From contig CAZTOP010000007.1 of assembly GCA_964615145.1 (NCBI GenBank), forward strand, positions 1 to 64,000: a stretch of 64,000 bases of DNA, in the 5' to 3' direction. Made by a program: the position numbers and the translations under genes. A model generated the notes under the pieces. The model was not told the DNA's origin, made no database searches, and was given only the letters and a program-made list of their open reading frames with translations. This stretch comes from CAIVPM01 sp964615145. GTDB lineage: Bacteria; Bacteroidota; Bacteroidia; Chitinophagales; Chitinophagaceae. Positions 50,444-61,800 of this stretch are shown piece by piece (the stretch's first letter is position 1; every line of letters starts with the position of its first letter).

Positions 50444-53400
50444 CTATTCTACTATCAATTTTTCTGTTTTCTTTCCTTCATTTGTTACAATACTTACAAA
50501 ATAGAAACCCTTAGCCAATTTCTCAATATTTACTGAGTTGCTGCCCATACTTAATGTTTGAGTTTTTAGTTGTTTACCATAAAGGTCTGTAATTACAATT
50601 TGGCCATTGCCAACTAATTTATCAACTGAAATATTAACTGAAGCTCTTGCAGGATTTGGATACATTACATACTCCAAATTGCTTGACATAGTTTCCGTTG
50701 CTGCATTCATACTTCTAGAAGCACAACTAACTACATTGCTTGCAATGGTTCTGCTGCTGCTGCATCCTCCTGCAGTTGTATATGTATATGTTAATGAACC
50801 TGCTCCTGGTGTATTTCCTGTGCTTACAACACCTGCTGGTGTAGTAACTGAAATAACTCCAGTTTTACTCCATACACCACCACCTGGGGTTCCTACTACT
50901 GTAAATGTTTTATTGGTGCAATAATTACCTGCTGCACCATATTGAGGATTTACTGTACCTGGGGCATAAGATATTGAAGGTATGCCTGGTTTTGCATTTA
51001 CTGTGATAGATTTACTTGCATAGCTGCTACAGTTAGATGCATTTGTGATGGTATATCTAGCTTCGCCTGCACCTGCATTTACTCCAGTATAAACGCCTCC
51101 TGCATTTATTGTACCCTTATTATTTGAACTGCTCCAAACACCGCCAGTAGAAGTAGTAGAAAGAGCAATAGTATTCCCAGCACAAACTTCATTATTCCCT
51201 GTTATTGCATTTGGAGTAGGTACTGATGCAACAGTTACATTTACTATCGCATCAGAAGAACAACCAGTACCATTAGAGGTTGATGTAATAGTATATTTTA
51301 TAGCGGTATTGCCATTAGAAACAGAACTTACTAAACCAGTATTTGAAACACTTGCAACAGATGGAGCTGTGCTACTCCAAGTTCCGTTAGGTAAGCTAGC
51401 ATAAAAATATCTAGACTCCCCTAATGTGCAGAATGTTGCAGATGTTAATGTTCCTGATTGAGACGTAATTGTTGCAACATTTGGACTTTGTATAACATTT
51501 AAGACAAGCACATTGCTTGTAGATGCTGCACAATTATTATTAACTGTACAAGTAATTTGATCGCCGTTTGATAAGGTTCCTGGAGCTACAGAAATTGAAC
51601 TTCCAGAACCTAGAAGTATTGAACCATTTTTATACCAAGTATAAACTGGATTATTTCCTGCATTGTTTGCAGTAACACTAAAAGTTACACTATTGCCACT
51701 ACAAATAGTTGTGCTTGCTGTTGAAGCATTAATAGAAGAAGCTGTAAATTCATCAGCACCAATATCATTAGTGGCACGTGTTGTACAGTCAACGTCATCT
51801 GTTACCAAGCCTGCAGCACCAGCACCACTAAGTGTACAGTTTGCATTTGTCATTAGATGTAAGTTATTCGCAGAAGCAAATACTGGAGCAACGTTAACAG
51901 AGTTGGGATCTTGACTAGAGTTTGTTTGCCAAGCAGATAGGCTTGTATGGTATGTGGCACCAGTTGTAATAAGAGAGCCGGTTTGTGCAATTGCTGTAGC
52001 ACCTGTACTTGCACCAGCACCTGTTCCAGCAGAAACATATAAGTCGTTATTGTTTGAAGTTAAATTAGTAGCTGGTAGAGCATAGCCAATACCAATAGCT
52101 GTATTTCTGTTAGTATATCCCGCAGCATTAACTGAAATGATATTATTTCTGAGTCTTACAATAGGAGCATTGTTGGCTAAAGAAAAACCATAGGTTGAGC
52201 TAGTTGTAGAAAAGCCACCACTTGCACCACTCACATTTGTTGTGCTTATCGTATTGTTATAAACATTTACAGTGCCAGCACCACCATTGATATGAATTCC
52301 AGAGTTAATATCTGTTGCATTGTTAAAGCCAGCGTTATTAGCATAATTACTGATTCTATTATTGGTAATAGACGACGTGCCTGTTGAGCCTGTAGAAAGC
52401 AATATACCTACTATAGAACTACCAAAGCCACTTGATAAACCACTTGCATTCATCATTAAACTATCCACCACATTTTTTGAAACTGTGGCATTAGTTACTT
52501 CATTGCCAGAATATTGGTTAGTTAAAAGCCCAGAATTACCAGGTCCATATCCAAGAGAAATTCCGAAAGCAGCAGTTGGATAGTTGTTAGTCGAAGTATT
52601 AACAAAATTAATAGTATTACCAGTTATTGAGATTCCATCTTCAAAATTGGCACTAATACCGCCTCTGTAAAGAGCATTAGGTGAATGACCAGATACACAT
52701 TGACTAATTACAGTACCAGTATTTTTATTGATTGCACTTGCACCTGCAGTGTATATACCAAATGCACAAGTAGAAATGCTATCATTGATATATTGATTGT
52801 TAATATTACCATTACCCCAGTTTTGGCTAGAGCCATTAGTTGTAATTAGTTGTCCACCAGCACCAGGACCAGCACAACCAATACCTACCTGTGTTACACC
52901 ACTAAAGCTTGAGTTGTAAGTACCAGTTACATTACAGTTAATAATTTTATTATTTGTTGCAGGATCTCCAGCTGAAGTATTGCACAACCAAATTACAGCT
53001 CCAGTAATTTGAGAGCCGGAGAGAGAGTTAACAAAAGTTAAATCTCTTGAGGCGTGTGTGCTAGGAGAGCAAATTGAGTTTGTAGTTGATCCTATCGATC
53101 CATCAATTGTAACATAGTCTGCTCCCATTAATAATAGAACAGCATTAATAGAACCTGGATTACCAGTAACTACAGTATTGGCTTGTGTTGGTTTAATGGT
53201 TAAAGTGTTGGTTGCACTTGCATTAGGATTAGCAAGAATAGTATCAGAGGTTGTACTATAAGAGTTGCTGATTAAACTAAATACAACAGGACCTCCCAAA
53301 CAACTATTATTATAAGCCTTGATAGCTGCTGATAAAGTTGAAAATCCTTGACCCGTAAACCCTGGGCCAACATTATAAGTTCCAGTTAATGTAGCAGCTC

Positions 53401-55861
53401 TATAATTAAATGGGTTGCTAGGAGCAGTAGTTAATGTATTAACATCTGCAAGAACTCCACCAACAGGATATGTTCCAATATTTGGTGTAGCTACATTATC
53501 TTGTGCTGTAACAAAATAGAAAACACTATCACCATTTGTTAAACCTAAAGCGGTATAATCAATAGTAAAACTCCAAGAACCATAATTTCCATTACCACTT
53601 GCTAAAGAACCAGCTGCTGAATTTGCATAGCTAAATGTTGAGCTTGCTCCTTTTTTATAGTAAATCCTTGGCTTATTAGCACCTGATGTTGGGACCCCAG
53701 TTGCATCTGTAATAACTACACCAGAAACTACGCGAGAAGAAATACTAGATGGGTCACATACAGAGCTAAATGCGGTATAAGAAATTTGCGGAGCTACCAG
53801 ATCTAATAATGTACCAGTAAATTCATCAGCCCCCATATCTGGTGCTGTGCCATTAGGTCTTGTATCACCATCAATATCCGTTGTAATGCTAGTAATACCA
53901 GTAATTGTAGCACCACCAGATTCTAACTGAGAAGCTCCTGAAGGGCTTGTATGCAAATCTGATGTAAATGGAGATGTACCAGAATTGTCAGAAAACGAAG
54001 CGTTGTTATTAGAGCCCGAACTTGAAAAAGTAGCGGCTAATGTTTTAAAGCCAGCGAAATTGGTTCCGTTAAAATAGTTTGTTCCAGCTGTTGTTCCAAA
54101 CTGTGCAATACCTTGCGATGCTGCAGTTGTACCACAATAATAAGCATTGTTATTCATGTTTAAATTCATGCTCGAAGGGGTAGTTGCTGCTACAGGCAAA
54201 TAAACTGCTACGTGTGCTAATGAAGTTGTACCGCCTGTAATTGTGTTCATAAAAATGTTATTTCTAACATCATTTCCTATAATTGTATTTCCTGTAATGG
54301 CAAAAGCTGCAGTTAAATGACTAGCTGTTGTGTTTGTAAACAATGCACCACTCATATATACAGAATTATGATAAATTTTTACATTGTTAGCTCCATTATT
54401 ATAAATACCAAAAGCTCCTACAGATGTACTGAAACTTGCTGAACCACCAGAATAAAGGATATCGCTAATTCTATTATTAGCAATAACGGTACTTTGTGTG
54501 GTGCTTAAACGAATGCCTATTGCAATACCACTTGTGGCAGTTCTATTATAAACTTTTGAAATAACGTTATTGCTTACAACAGTACCACTAACAGTTTGTG
54601 AAGTAGCAGACATATCAATGCCAACAGCTGCATTGGTACTCATATTTTGTAGATTATTAATAATATTACTATCGATAGTACATACGCCGGCTGGTAAAAA
54701 ACTACCATTTGCAGCATTTACAAAAATGCCTCTGATAGCACCAGATGTAGTATTGTTATAATACAAATTTGTAATGGTATTTCTTTTTATAACATTGGGT
54801 CCTGTAGCCGCAACCATTCCATTAATTTCAATAGCACTTACACCACCTGTTAAATACGTTGCCATATTTTTAATGGTATTGCCAGTTATAGTTAATTTAT
54901 CAACATTGGTAACAAAAATCCCTTTGGCATACACTGTATTAGTATAAGTAGCATTAACTACAGGGGGGGTAAAGTCTGAAAGAGCAACATCAGAACCAAT
55001 TACGTTATCTGTAATTACCAGAGATGTTGAAGAGTGATTATCATTTCCATTTCCATGAAAAGAAATAGCACGACCCACCTGATTAATTTTGTTATTAGAA
55101 ATAACCAAATTATCTGCTGAACAATCCATTGCAGCAGACCCAGCAACAGATGCTAATGAGTTTACAGTAGAGGTTATTCTTTGTAATTTTGTAGCAAGAA
55201 TATTAGTTGAACTTGAATCTGAGCCTACTACTATACCATAAGATGACCAAGCAGAGGTTGAAGTTGAAGTAACTGTTGAATTATTACCAGCTGTGCCATT
55301 AACGTTTCCTGTAAGAATACAGTTTTTAATCGTTACATTGCTACAAGTAGCAAGAAAAGTATTTGTAGGAGCTGTAGCCAATCTAATTAATCCACAAAAA
55401 GTAGTAGTATTAGTTGTTGTAGCTAAAAATGTTAAGTTTCTATCAGTTCCATTTCCACCAATACTACCATCAATAGTAACATTATCTGCACCAAACAATT
55501 CTATAACACTTCTTCCTGTTGTTGGACTTGCAGAAACTGTAATACCAGCAGCTGTTGGATAAATTTTAATTGAAGTATAGTCTGCACCGTAATTAGTACC
55601 TAAATAAGAATATGTATGCCCACTACTGTACAAAGTATCAGATGTGTTAGCAGGTTCTGTTGTGCTTTGGTTTATAGCCACATTAATAGTTCCAGTGTGT
55701 GTACCAGCATTAATTGCACCAAATGCCGAAGCAAGATCGGTGTAGTTAGCTGTACTTGTACCACCAGAGGAGGTAACTGTTACCTGATTTTGTGCAGAAA
55801 CAGTTAGCGAAATAGATGCAGCAATAAAGAGCATCCACAATTTTGGGTAAATTGTTTTCAT
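50444..55861 (-). CDS. Giant secreted beta-helix adhesin with T9SS sorting domain
   Basis: This 1805-residue protein has a signal peptide (LWMLFIAASISLTVSAQ), then two similar modules. Each opens with a DLASAFGAI- or TLSAAIKAY-type strand, has ADNVTIDGSIGG or ADYVTIDGSIGS, and many short N-N-x-I-S-N-type turns of right-handed parallel beta-helices. Each ends in GADEF (PDMGADEF, about 710; NDIGADEF, about 1400). Ig-like or PKD-like domains follow (STTICSGNSVTFSVTANNAG and others). The last about 75 residues (YVMYPNPARASVNISV...AKGFYFVSIV) form a T9SS type A sorting domain. It is probably a surface adhesin or glycan-binding protein. Thr/Ser/Asn-rich composition gives it a base use unlike its neighbours. 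Confidence 0.88.
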   Translation of the reverse strand: MKTIYPKLWMLFIAASISLTVSAQNQVTVTSSGGTSTANYTDLASAFGAINAGTHTGTINVAINQSTTEPANTSDTLYSSGHTYSYLGTNYGADYTSIKIYPTAAGITVSASPTTGRSVIELFGADNVTIDGSIGGNGTDRNLTFLATTTNTTTFCGLIRLATAPTNTFLATCSNVTIKNCILTGNVNGTAGNNSTVTSTSTSAWSSYGIVVGSDSSSTNILATKLQRITSTVNSLASVAGSAAMDCSADNLVISNNKINQVGRAISFHGNGNDNHSSTSLVITDNVIGSDVALSDFTPPVVNATYTNTVYAKGIFVTNVDKLTITGNTIKNMATYLTGGVSAIEINGMVAATGPNVIKRNTITNLYYNNTTSGAIRGIFVNAANGSFLPAGVCTIDSNIINNLQNMSTNAAVGIDMSATSQTVSGTVVSNNVISKVYNRTATSGIAIGIRLSTTQSTVIANNRISDILYSGGSASFSTSVGAFGIYNNGANNVKIYHNSVYMSGALFTNTTASHLTAAFAITGNTIIGNDVRNNIFMNTITGGTTSLAHVAVYLPVAATTPSSMNLNMNNNAYYCGTTAASQGIAQFGTTAGTNYFNGTNFAGFKTLAATFSSSGSNNNASFSDNSGTSPFTSDLHTSPSGASQLESGGATITGITSITTDIDGDTRPNGTAPDMGADEFTGTLLDLVAPQISYTAFSSVCDPSSISSRVVSGVVITDATGVPTSGANKPRIYYKKGASSTFSYANSAAGSLASGNGNYGSWSFTIDYTALGLTNGDSVFYFVTAQDNVATPNIGTYPVGGVLADVNTLTTAPSNPFNYRAATLTGTYNVGPGFTGQGFSTLSAAIKAYNNSCLGGPVVFSLISNSYSTTSDTILANPNASATNTLTIKPTQANTVVTGNPGSINAVLLLMGADYVTIDGSIGSTTNSICSPSTHASRDLTFVNSLSGSQITGAVIWLCNTSAGDPATNNKIINCNVTGTYNSSFSGVTQVGIGCAGPGAGGQLITTNGSSQNWGNGNINNQYINDSISTCAFGIYTAGASAINKNTGTVISQCVSGHSPNALYRGGISANFEDGISITGNTINFVNTSTNNYPTAAFGISLGYGPGNSGLLTNQYSGNEVTNATVSKNVVDSLMMNASGLSSGFGSSIVGILLSTGSTGTSSITNNRISNYANNAGFNNATDINSGIHINGGAGTVNVYNNTISTTNVSGASGGFSTTSSTYGFSLANNAPIVRLRNNIISVNAAGYTNRNTAIGIGYALPATNLTSNNNDLYVSAGTGAGASTGATAIAQTGSLITTGATYHTSLSAWQTNSSQDPNSVNVAPVFASANNLHLMTNANCTLSGAGAAGLVTDDVDCTTRATNDIGADEFTASSINASTASTTICSGNSVTFSVTANNAGNNPVYTWYKNGSILLGSGSSISVAPGTLSNGDQITCTVNNNCAASTSNVLVLNVIQSPNVATITSQSGTLTSATFCTLGESRYFYASLPNGTWSSTAPSVASVSNTGLVSSVSNGNTAIKYTITSTSNGTGCSSDAIVNVTVASVPTPNAITGNNEVCAGNTIALSTTSTGGVWSSSNNKGTINAGGVYTGVNAGAGEARYTITNASNCSSYASKSITVNAKPGIPSISYAPGTVNPQYGAAGNYCTNKTFTVVGTPGGGVWSKTGVISVTTPAGVVSTGNTPGAGSLTYTYTTAGGCSSSRTIASNVVSCASRSMNAATETMSSNLEYVMYPNPARASVNISVDKLVGNGQIVITDLYGKQLKTQTLSMGSNSVNIEKLAKGFYFVSIVTNEGKKTEKLIVE

Positions 55862-56111
55862 AAACTTTAAGTGTTTTAGTTAAAAAATTATTAGGCTAAG
55901 ATGTGCTTTAAAAAATTAATTTTTACGTATTTGAAGTCTCAATTATTAAAACTACACTTTGAGTTATTGAAGGGTGGTATTTGTTTGTAAAAAGATGTTG
56001 GTGAATATTATCCAAAAATTGATTTCTTTTTGAAGATAGAAATAAACGAACCGAAAAAGAGATTAATTAACTTAATTTCTTGATTGAGGAATATTTGACA
56101 GAAACAATTTG

Positions 56112-56876
56112 TTAGCTTTGTAGTTGCTCTAAAATTTCATCAATTCTGCCTTTTGAAAGCTCTAATTTTTCGCCGTTATTCATTTCGGCAAACCATTGTT
56201 GTTGATTAGCTTTAATGATTTGTTTAATATTTTTTTTATTAACCAGATGAGCTCTGTGTATTCTTATAAAATCACAATTATAAGCCAATGCATCTGCATA
56301 AACTTTTAAGCTTTTACTACTTGTATATACATCTCCATTGAACATATAAAACTTTGTATAGTTACCTACACCGTTTAAATACATTAATTCGTTTAAATTA
56401 ACGATAATAATTTTTCCAATATTATTTATATAAATTCTTGTGGGTTGTACTTGAGTATTTTGGGGTAAATAGTTATTGTAAAACTGAGCAACCTGCTCTT
56501 TAGAAAATGATTGTTTTGAATATTGATTTTGGAACCTTTCAATTACTATGTTTAAGTGTTCAAGTGTAAATGGTTTTATTAAATAATGCAAAGCACAGGC
56601 TTCAAATGCACCAACAGCAAAACCGGTATGTGCTGTAATAAATACAATTGGTATAGAGTATGGTAAATTATTAGCTACCCAAAGTCCGTTTTGATTGGGC
56701 ATTTCGATGTCGCAAAAAATTAAATCTACTTTTTTGTCATCAAGAAAACAAATGGCATCTTTTGCATTTGAAAAGCCGCCTTCATAAATAATGGAAGAAT
56801 GAAGTAAAAATATTTTTTTACAATATTCTAAAGTTTTAGCATCATCATCAATATGTATTACTTTTATTTTTTCCAT
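56112..56876 (-). CDS. LytTR-type response regulator
   Basis: This 254-residue protein has a receiver domain (IDDDAKTL near 10; phosphoacceptor Asp in FCDIEMP near 56; Thr in FITAHT; Lys in LIKPF near 107) and a C-terminal LytTR DNA-binding domain (RIYINNIGKIIIVNLNELMYLNGVGNYTKFYM; HRAHLVNKKNI). It should be phosphorylated by the sensor kinase encoded 23 nt upstream. LytTR regulators often control surface or extracellular products, and adhesin-like genes lie on both sides. Confidence 0.95.
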   Translation of the reverse strand: MEKIKVIHIDDDAKTLEYCKKIFLLHSSIIYEGGFSNAKDAICFLDDKKVDLIFCDIEMPNQNGLWVANNLPYSIPIVFITAHTGFAVGAFEACALHYLIKPFTLEHLNIVIERFQNQYSKQSFSKEQVAQFYNNYLPQNTQVQPTRIYINNIGKIIIVNLNELMYLNGVGNYTKFYMFNGDVYTSSKSLKVYADALAYNCDFIRIHRAHLVNKKNIKQIIKANQQQWFAEMNNGEKLELSKGRIDEILEQLQS

Positions 56877-56899
56877 AAAACAAATAGTTCAAAAAATTT

Positions 56900-58666
56900 T
56901 TATAGCATTGGCAAACCAATTTCAACAAGAAACCCATTATTTTCTTCAATTGGATTAGCAGTTAAAGTAGGCTTTTTTGAAGCATTTTTATAAAACAAAA
57001 ATAGTCTCTTTGTTATTAAAACATTGCCAAAAGATTTATCGTTCACAATGGTATCGTTTACCATAAATTTTCCAGTGTCTTTGATTGATATTTTTAAAAA
57101 GTCTATAGTTTTTTTAAAACTTAAAAGTATATGCATTGGTTGCTGGTTTAATTGTAAGCCATATTTAATACTATTTTCTATAAATGGTTGTAAAAGCATT
57201 GCTGGAACTAGTATGCCATAAGTATCAACATCATCATCAATATTTATTTCATAAGTTAGTTTTTCTCCAAAAATGGATTGTTGAAATTGAAGGTATTCTT
57301 CTGTAAAAAGTATCTCATCTTCCAAACTTTGAACACTTTTATCAGTGCCATTTAATACACTTCTAAAATAATGAGAGGTTTTTTGCAAAAAACCAGCAAC
57401 TTGCGATGGATTGGTATCAACTTGATTGGTAATAATTTGAAAAATATTTTGTATAAAATGTGGATTTAATTGAGCTTTCAGTGCTTTAAGCTCAGCATCA
57501 ATTTTATCTTTTTCTATAATTTTTTTCTGTTGTTTATTTCGATATTTTAAATAGAAAAACAAAATTCCTATGATTCCCAATGATAAAATAATTACTAAAA
57601 AGATAAGAAGGCGTTGCCATTTTATTATGTCAATTCTTTTATTATTTTCTATTTCTAAAATCTTATTTTGATAATCTTTTTTATCTGTTTCGTACTTTAC
57701 TAATAATTCTTTTGTAAGATTAGTTTTATTAATTTCGAATAAGCTATCTTTTATATTAAGTACTTCGTGCAAATCTTCAACAGCACTTTTATAGTTTCCC
57801 TCTAGTTCGTTTAATTTTGATTTTTGCAATAAAAATTCATAAGTATCTTTTTTTGTATTTATTTTTTTGCTAATTACTATAGAAGAATCTAAGTACAATC
57901 TACTTTTTTTATAGTCTTTAGTATCCATATAACACACACCTAATAAATTATAGGCAGTCATAGTAAGCCTTGCGTCGAAATTATTATTTGATTGTAATGC
58001 TTGCAAAGCATTTTCTATAGCTAAATCATATTTTTTTGTAGCATAATAAAGTGTTGCAACTTGAATTTTTAGTTGATAAGCATAAATTGGATTTTTAATT
58101 AATGGCAATAATTTTTTTGCTTGAGTGTAACATCCAAAAGCTGAATCGTATTGCTGAGACATTGAAAAGTAATTACCCAAATTAACAACAGCTATAAATT
58201 TTAAATTGGGAAATTTTTTTTCATTACATATCTGAGTTGCTAGTTGTAAGTAACTAGCTATTTTTTCTGGATCATTTAAGTTATAATAAATGCCTGCGAT
58301 TCCAGAATAGACAGTATAGAGATGGACACTATCATTATTTTTTTTAAAGTATGTAGAGCATTCGATATAAATTTTTAATGCTTCGCTATTATTTTTTTGA
58401 ATTAAATAGCAGTTTGCAATATTTGAGCGAGTTATATAATATTCGTTTGTGTTATTATCGAGCTTGTAATAATTAGCAATAGTATTGAAAAGCGAAATTG
58501 CTGAATCAGGATTTTTATATTGAATATCCTTTGAAACGTTAACTAAAGAATCAATTATTTTTTTGTAATCACTTTTTTGACACAAAAGATTACTGCATCC
58601 CAAAAAAATATTTATACAAACTAGTATAACAACATTAATTTTTTTTTGTTTACCAACACGATGCAT
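56900..58666 (-). CDS. TPR-containing sensor histidine kinase (LytS/YehU type)
   Basis: This 588-residue protein has an N-terminal signal or membrane helix (VVILVCINIFLGCSNLLC) and about 300 residues of tetratricopeptide-like repeats (YNLLGVCYMDTKDYKKSRLYLDSSI). A membrane helix (LLIFLVIILSLGIIGILFFYLKY, about 350-372) precedes a His_kinase domain with the phosphoacceptor in LNPHFIQNI (about 401). The ATPase part has MLLQPFIENSIKYGL. The TPR region faces outward or the periplasm and probably senses through protein contacts. Partner of the LytTR regulator downstream. Confidence 0.93.
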   Translation of the reverse strand: MHRVGKQKKINVVILVCINIFLGCSNLLCQKSDYKKIIDSLVNVSKDIQYKNPDSAISLFNTIANYYKLDNNTNEYYITRSNIANCYLIQKNNSEALKIYIECSTYFKKNNDSVHLYTVYSGIAGIYYNLNDPEKIASYLQLATQICNEKKFPNLKFIAVVNLGNYFSMSQQYDSAFGCYTQAKKLLPLIKNPIYAYQLKIQVATLYYATKKYDLAIENALQALQSNNNFDARLTMTAYNLLGVCYMDTKDYKKSRLYLDSSIVISKKINTKKDTYEFLLQKSKLNELEGNYKSAVEDLHEVLNIKDSLFEINKTNLTKELLVKYETDKKDYQNKILEIENNKRIDIIKWQRLLIFLVIILSLGIIGILFFYLKYRNKQQKKIIEKDKIDAELKALKAQLNPHFIQNIFQIITNQVDTNPSQVAGFLQKTSHYFRSVLNGTDKSVQSLEDEILFTEEYLQFQQSIFGEKLTYEINIDDDVDTYGILVPAMLLQPFIENSIKYGLQLNQQPMHILLSFKKTIDFLKISIKDTGKFMVNDTIVNDKSFGNVLITKRLFLFYKNASKKPTLTANPIEENNGFLVEIGLPML

Positions 58667-58856
58667 CTATAAATCAATTTATATGTTCGTAAAAGTATAG
58701 ATATTGATTTAAAACAACAGGTTTTAATAACAAAATCGTTTCGTAACTCTTAATCATTCAAATATATGTTTTAATAAATACTACACCGCCTTCAATAAGT
58801 AGCCATATTTTATGCAATATCAAATGTTAAGTTTGTTAGTAAGTGTAAAAAATTTT

Positions 58857-61800
58857 ATGAAAAAAGGGTTGACTTATTTATTTGTTTTTTTTATTTGTTT
58901 TAGCTCATTAAAGGCACAAATAAATTTCACTATTGGAAACAATAACGGTAGCAATATCAACACAAACTATCCTTGTGCTATTCCTGATTATTATGAGGGT
59001 AATCGGTCGCAATATTTATACTTAGCATCAGAAATGCAAGCAATGGGAATGTCTGCCGGAACAATTCATTCTATTAAATTTAATGTAACATCTTTAAATA
59101 ATTTTTCGGGCGATATTGGTCAGTATAGTATTTCAGTTTCGGGCACTGCCACTTCATCATTGTCTTTATCAAGCTGGGAAACTATATTTCAGGCATCTAC
59201 TTTTGGTCCTGTAGATTATACGCCAACTTTAGGTTTAAATGAGTTTATCTTAAATACTCCATTTGTATGGAATGGGGTTGAAAATATTGTTGTAGATATT
59301 TGCAATGGACGCCCTGGAAACGATACGATGCAAGATTATTCTTACAATGTTAGCACAGCCTGGACCACAAATTTAACTTTTAATGCTTCGCATACTTATC
59401 GCTCGAATAATTTGGGGAATTTATGTAATACCTCAAATACTCAAAACTTAGCAAAACAATCAACTCGTCCTGATATTGTTTTTAATTTTACTTATGCTAA
59501 CAACTGTAATGGAATACCCAATGGTGGTATAACTAAATGTTCTTTAGATACTGTTTGTGCTAATCAGGCTATTAATTTTTATACAATAGGTTCAAGTACA
59601 GGCACAGGTTTAACATATCAATGGGAAAAATCTGTAGATGGAATTAATTATGATTCTATCGCTGGTGCACATTCTTTTTCATACAATCAAACATCAGGAA
59701 TTACAACAAGCACATATTTTAGAAGAAAAATAATCTGTTCTGGATTAACCAGTTTTTCAACACCTGTTTATGTTTATGTTAAACCATTTTATGTGTGTTA
59801 CTGTAGCCCCAATACAAATGTTGGATTATATATTAACTCAACATTATCTATTGAGTCTGTATTAATTTCTGGGGCGTTGCTTAATTATGCAAATATTCAT
59901 TCAGGCTTTAATCCTGCTCCAAGCTATGCTTATGCAGCATTCATAGACACCAATTCAAATGTAATACCTAAGCTTAAACAAGCTCAAACGTACAGGCTTA
60001 CGGTAAACACAAATCAAGCTCCTGCATTTGCAGGCGTTTGGATAGATTGGGATCATAATAATTTATTTGATTCATCCGAATATAAGCTAATAAGATTTCC
60101 CTCAGATTCAACAAAAGCAGACACTATAATTGAAATTCCTTCAGATGCATCTGTTGGTTTTACAATGATGCGTATTAGAACAAGCACTGGTGCGTTTAAT
60201 TATTCAACAGCTTGTACACTTTTTAATAATGGCGAAACTGAAGATTATCTTTTTAAAGTAATTACAGGAACAGCTTGTAATGGAATGCCAAATGGGGGTA
60301 AGGCTATAAGTTCTGATACAATTATTTGTCCTAAAACACCTTTTTATTTGAGTGTAATTAATGCAACAGATAGCGTTGTTGTTGCCTATCAATGGGAAAG
60401 TTCTATAGATAATGGATTAACTTGGCAGTCAGTGCCAAAAGCAACTTCAAAGGGATGTTATATTTATGGAATTACAACGCCAACATACTACAGAAGAAAA
60501 ATAGTTTGTGGTAGTAATACGGCCTATTCTGCCAGTATTTTGATAGCATTAAATGCAAATTATAATTGTACTTGTAGCCCTATTAATGGTACAATCTTAC
60601 ATTATCCTTCAACTGTTATCAATAATCCAAGTATTGAAACAGTAGCAATTACAGGAAATACCGTTTCTTTTTTCAACAGTAATCCTGGTTTTAATGCAGC
60701 ACCTAATTACGCTTACTCGATTTATAATGATACAATGCAAGCACCAGAAATGGCACAGTCTGTAACTTACACGCTTACTATTACAACTAATTTAAAACCT
60801 AGTAGTGCTGGCGTTTTTATAGATTGGAATAATGATGGTATTTATGATGCCAGCGAATATCAGGCTTTTGTAATACCTGTAGGAGCAACAACACTTAGCA
60901 CCTTGATTACAGTGCCAAGTAATGCTTTGGGATATATTGGAATGAGAATAAGAGTCGATGCTGGTTTTCTTGCTTATCAGCCATGCCGGGGTTTAAGTTC
61001 TGGTGAAACCGAAGATTATGTTTTAAAAATAATTGCTGGAACATTATGTATGGGAATACCAGTGGGTGGAACTACACAGGCATCTGCACAAGTGGTTTGT
61101 CACTATGAGCCTATTTATTTATCAGTAAATGGAGCATCCAGTAATTTAATTGGATTGAGTTATCAATGGCAGGATTCTGCAATTGGAGGTGTTTGGAGCA
61201 ACATAAACTCACACATCAAAAATGTTGATACTTTATGGCAAGTTGTACCAAAGTATTATAGACGCAAGATTACTTGCGAAATATCTGGACTATCAAGTTT
61301 GTCAATACCAATATTTGTAAACTTGAACGAGCCAATTTATGCGGCATTACCTTTTACAGAGAGTTTTGAATCAATTTGGGAAGATGGATGCAATGCTAAC
61401 AGTACAGCTGCTTTTCCATCAAAAAGCTGGAGAAATAACCCATTTACATCAAATAGTAGCTGGAGAAGAAATGACAATGGAAACGCTGCAAATTGGTACA
61501 TCAATAATTACAGTGCATACAGCCCAAGCTCAACTGCTGGAAATTACTCTGCAAGATTTCATAGTTCAGAAGCACAGCCTAACCAACCCAACAATTTTGA
61601 TTTGTTTATTGATTGTTCTACGGGCTCTTCCAACAAAAAATTAGTTTTTGATTATATTAATATTGATGGTAATGATTCTATGAGAATATATCTATCAACA
61701 GATGCTGGTTTAACATTTACAAAGCTTGATAAACTTAATTTGTCTGCAAACGGTAGTTGGATGAACAAAACAATTGATTTTGTTTCAACCGCTCCATTAA

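Noticed and set aside
50607..55807. Several plus-strand open frames inside the giant adhesin gene
   Set aside because: They run antisense to a well-supported gene with repetitive Thr/Ser/Asn codons, which create long open frames by composition.
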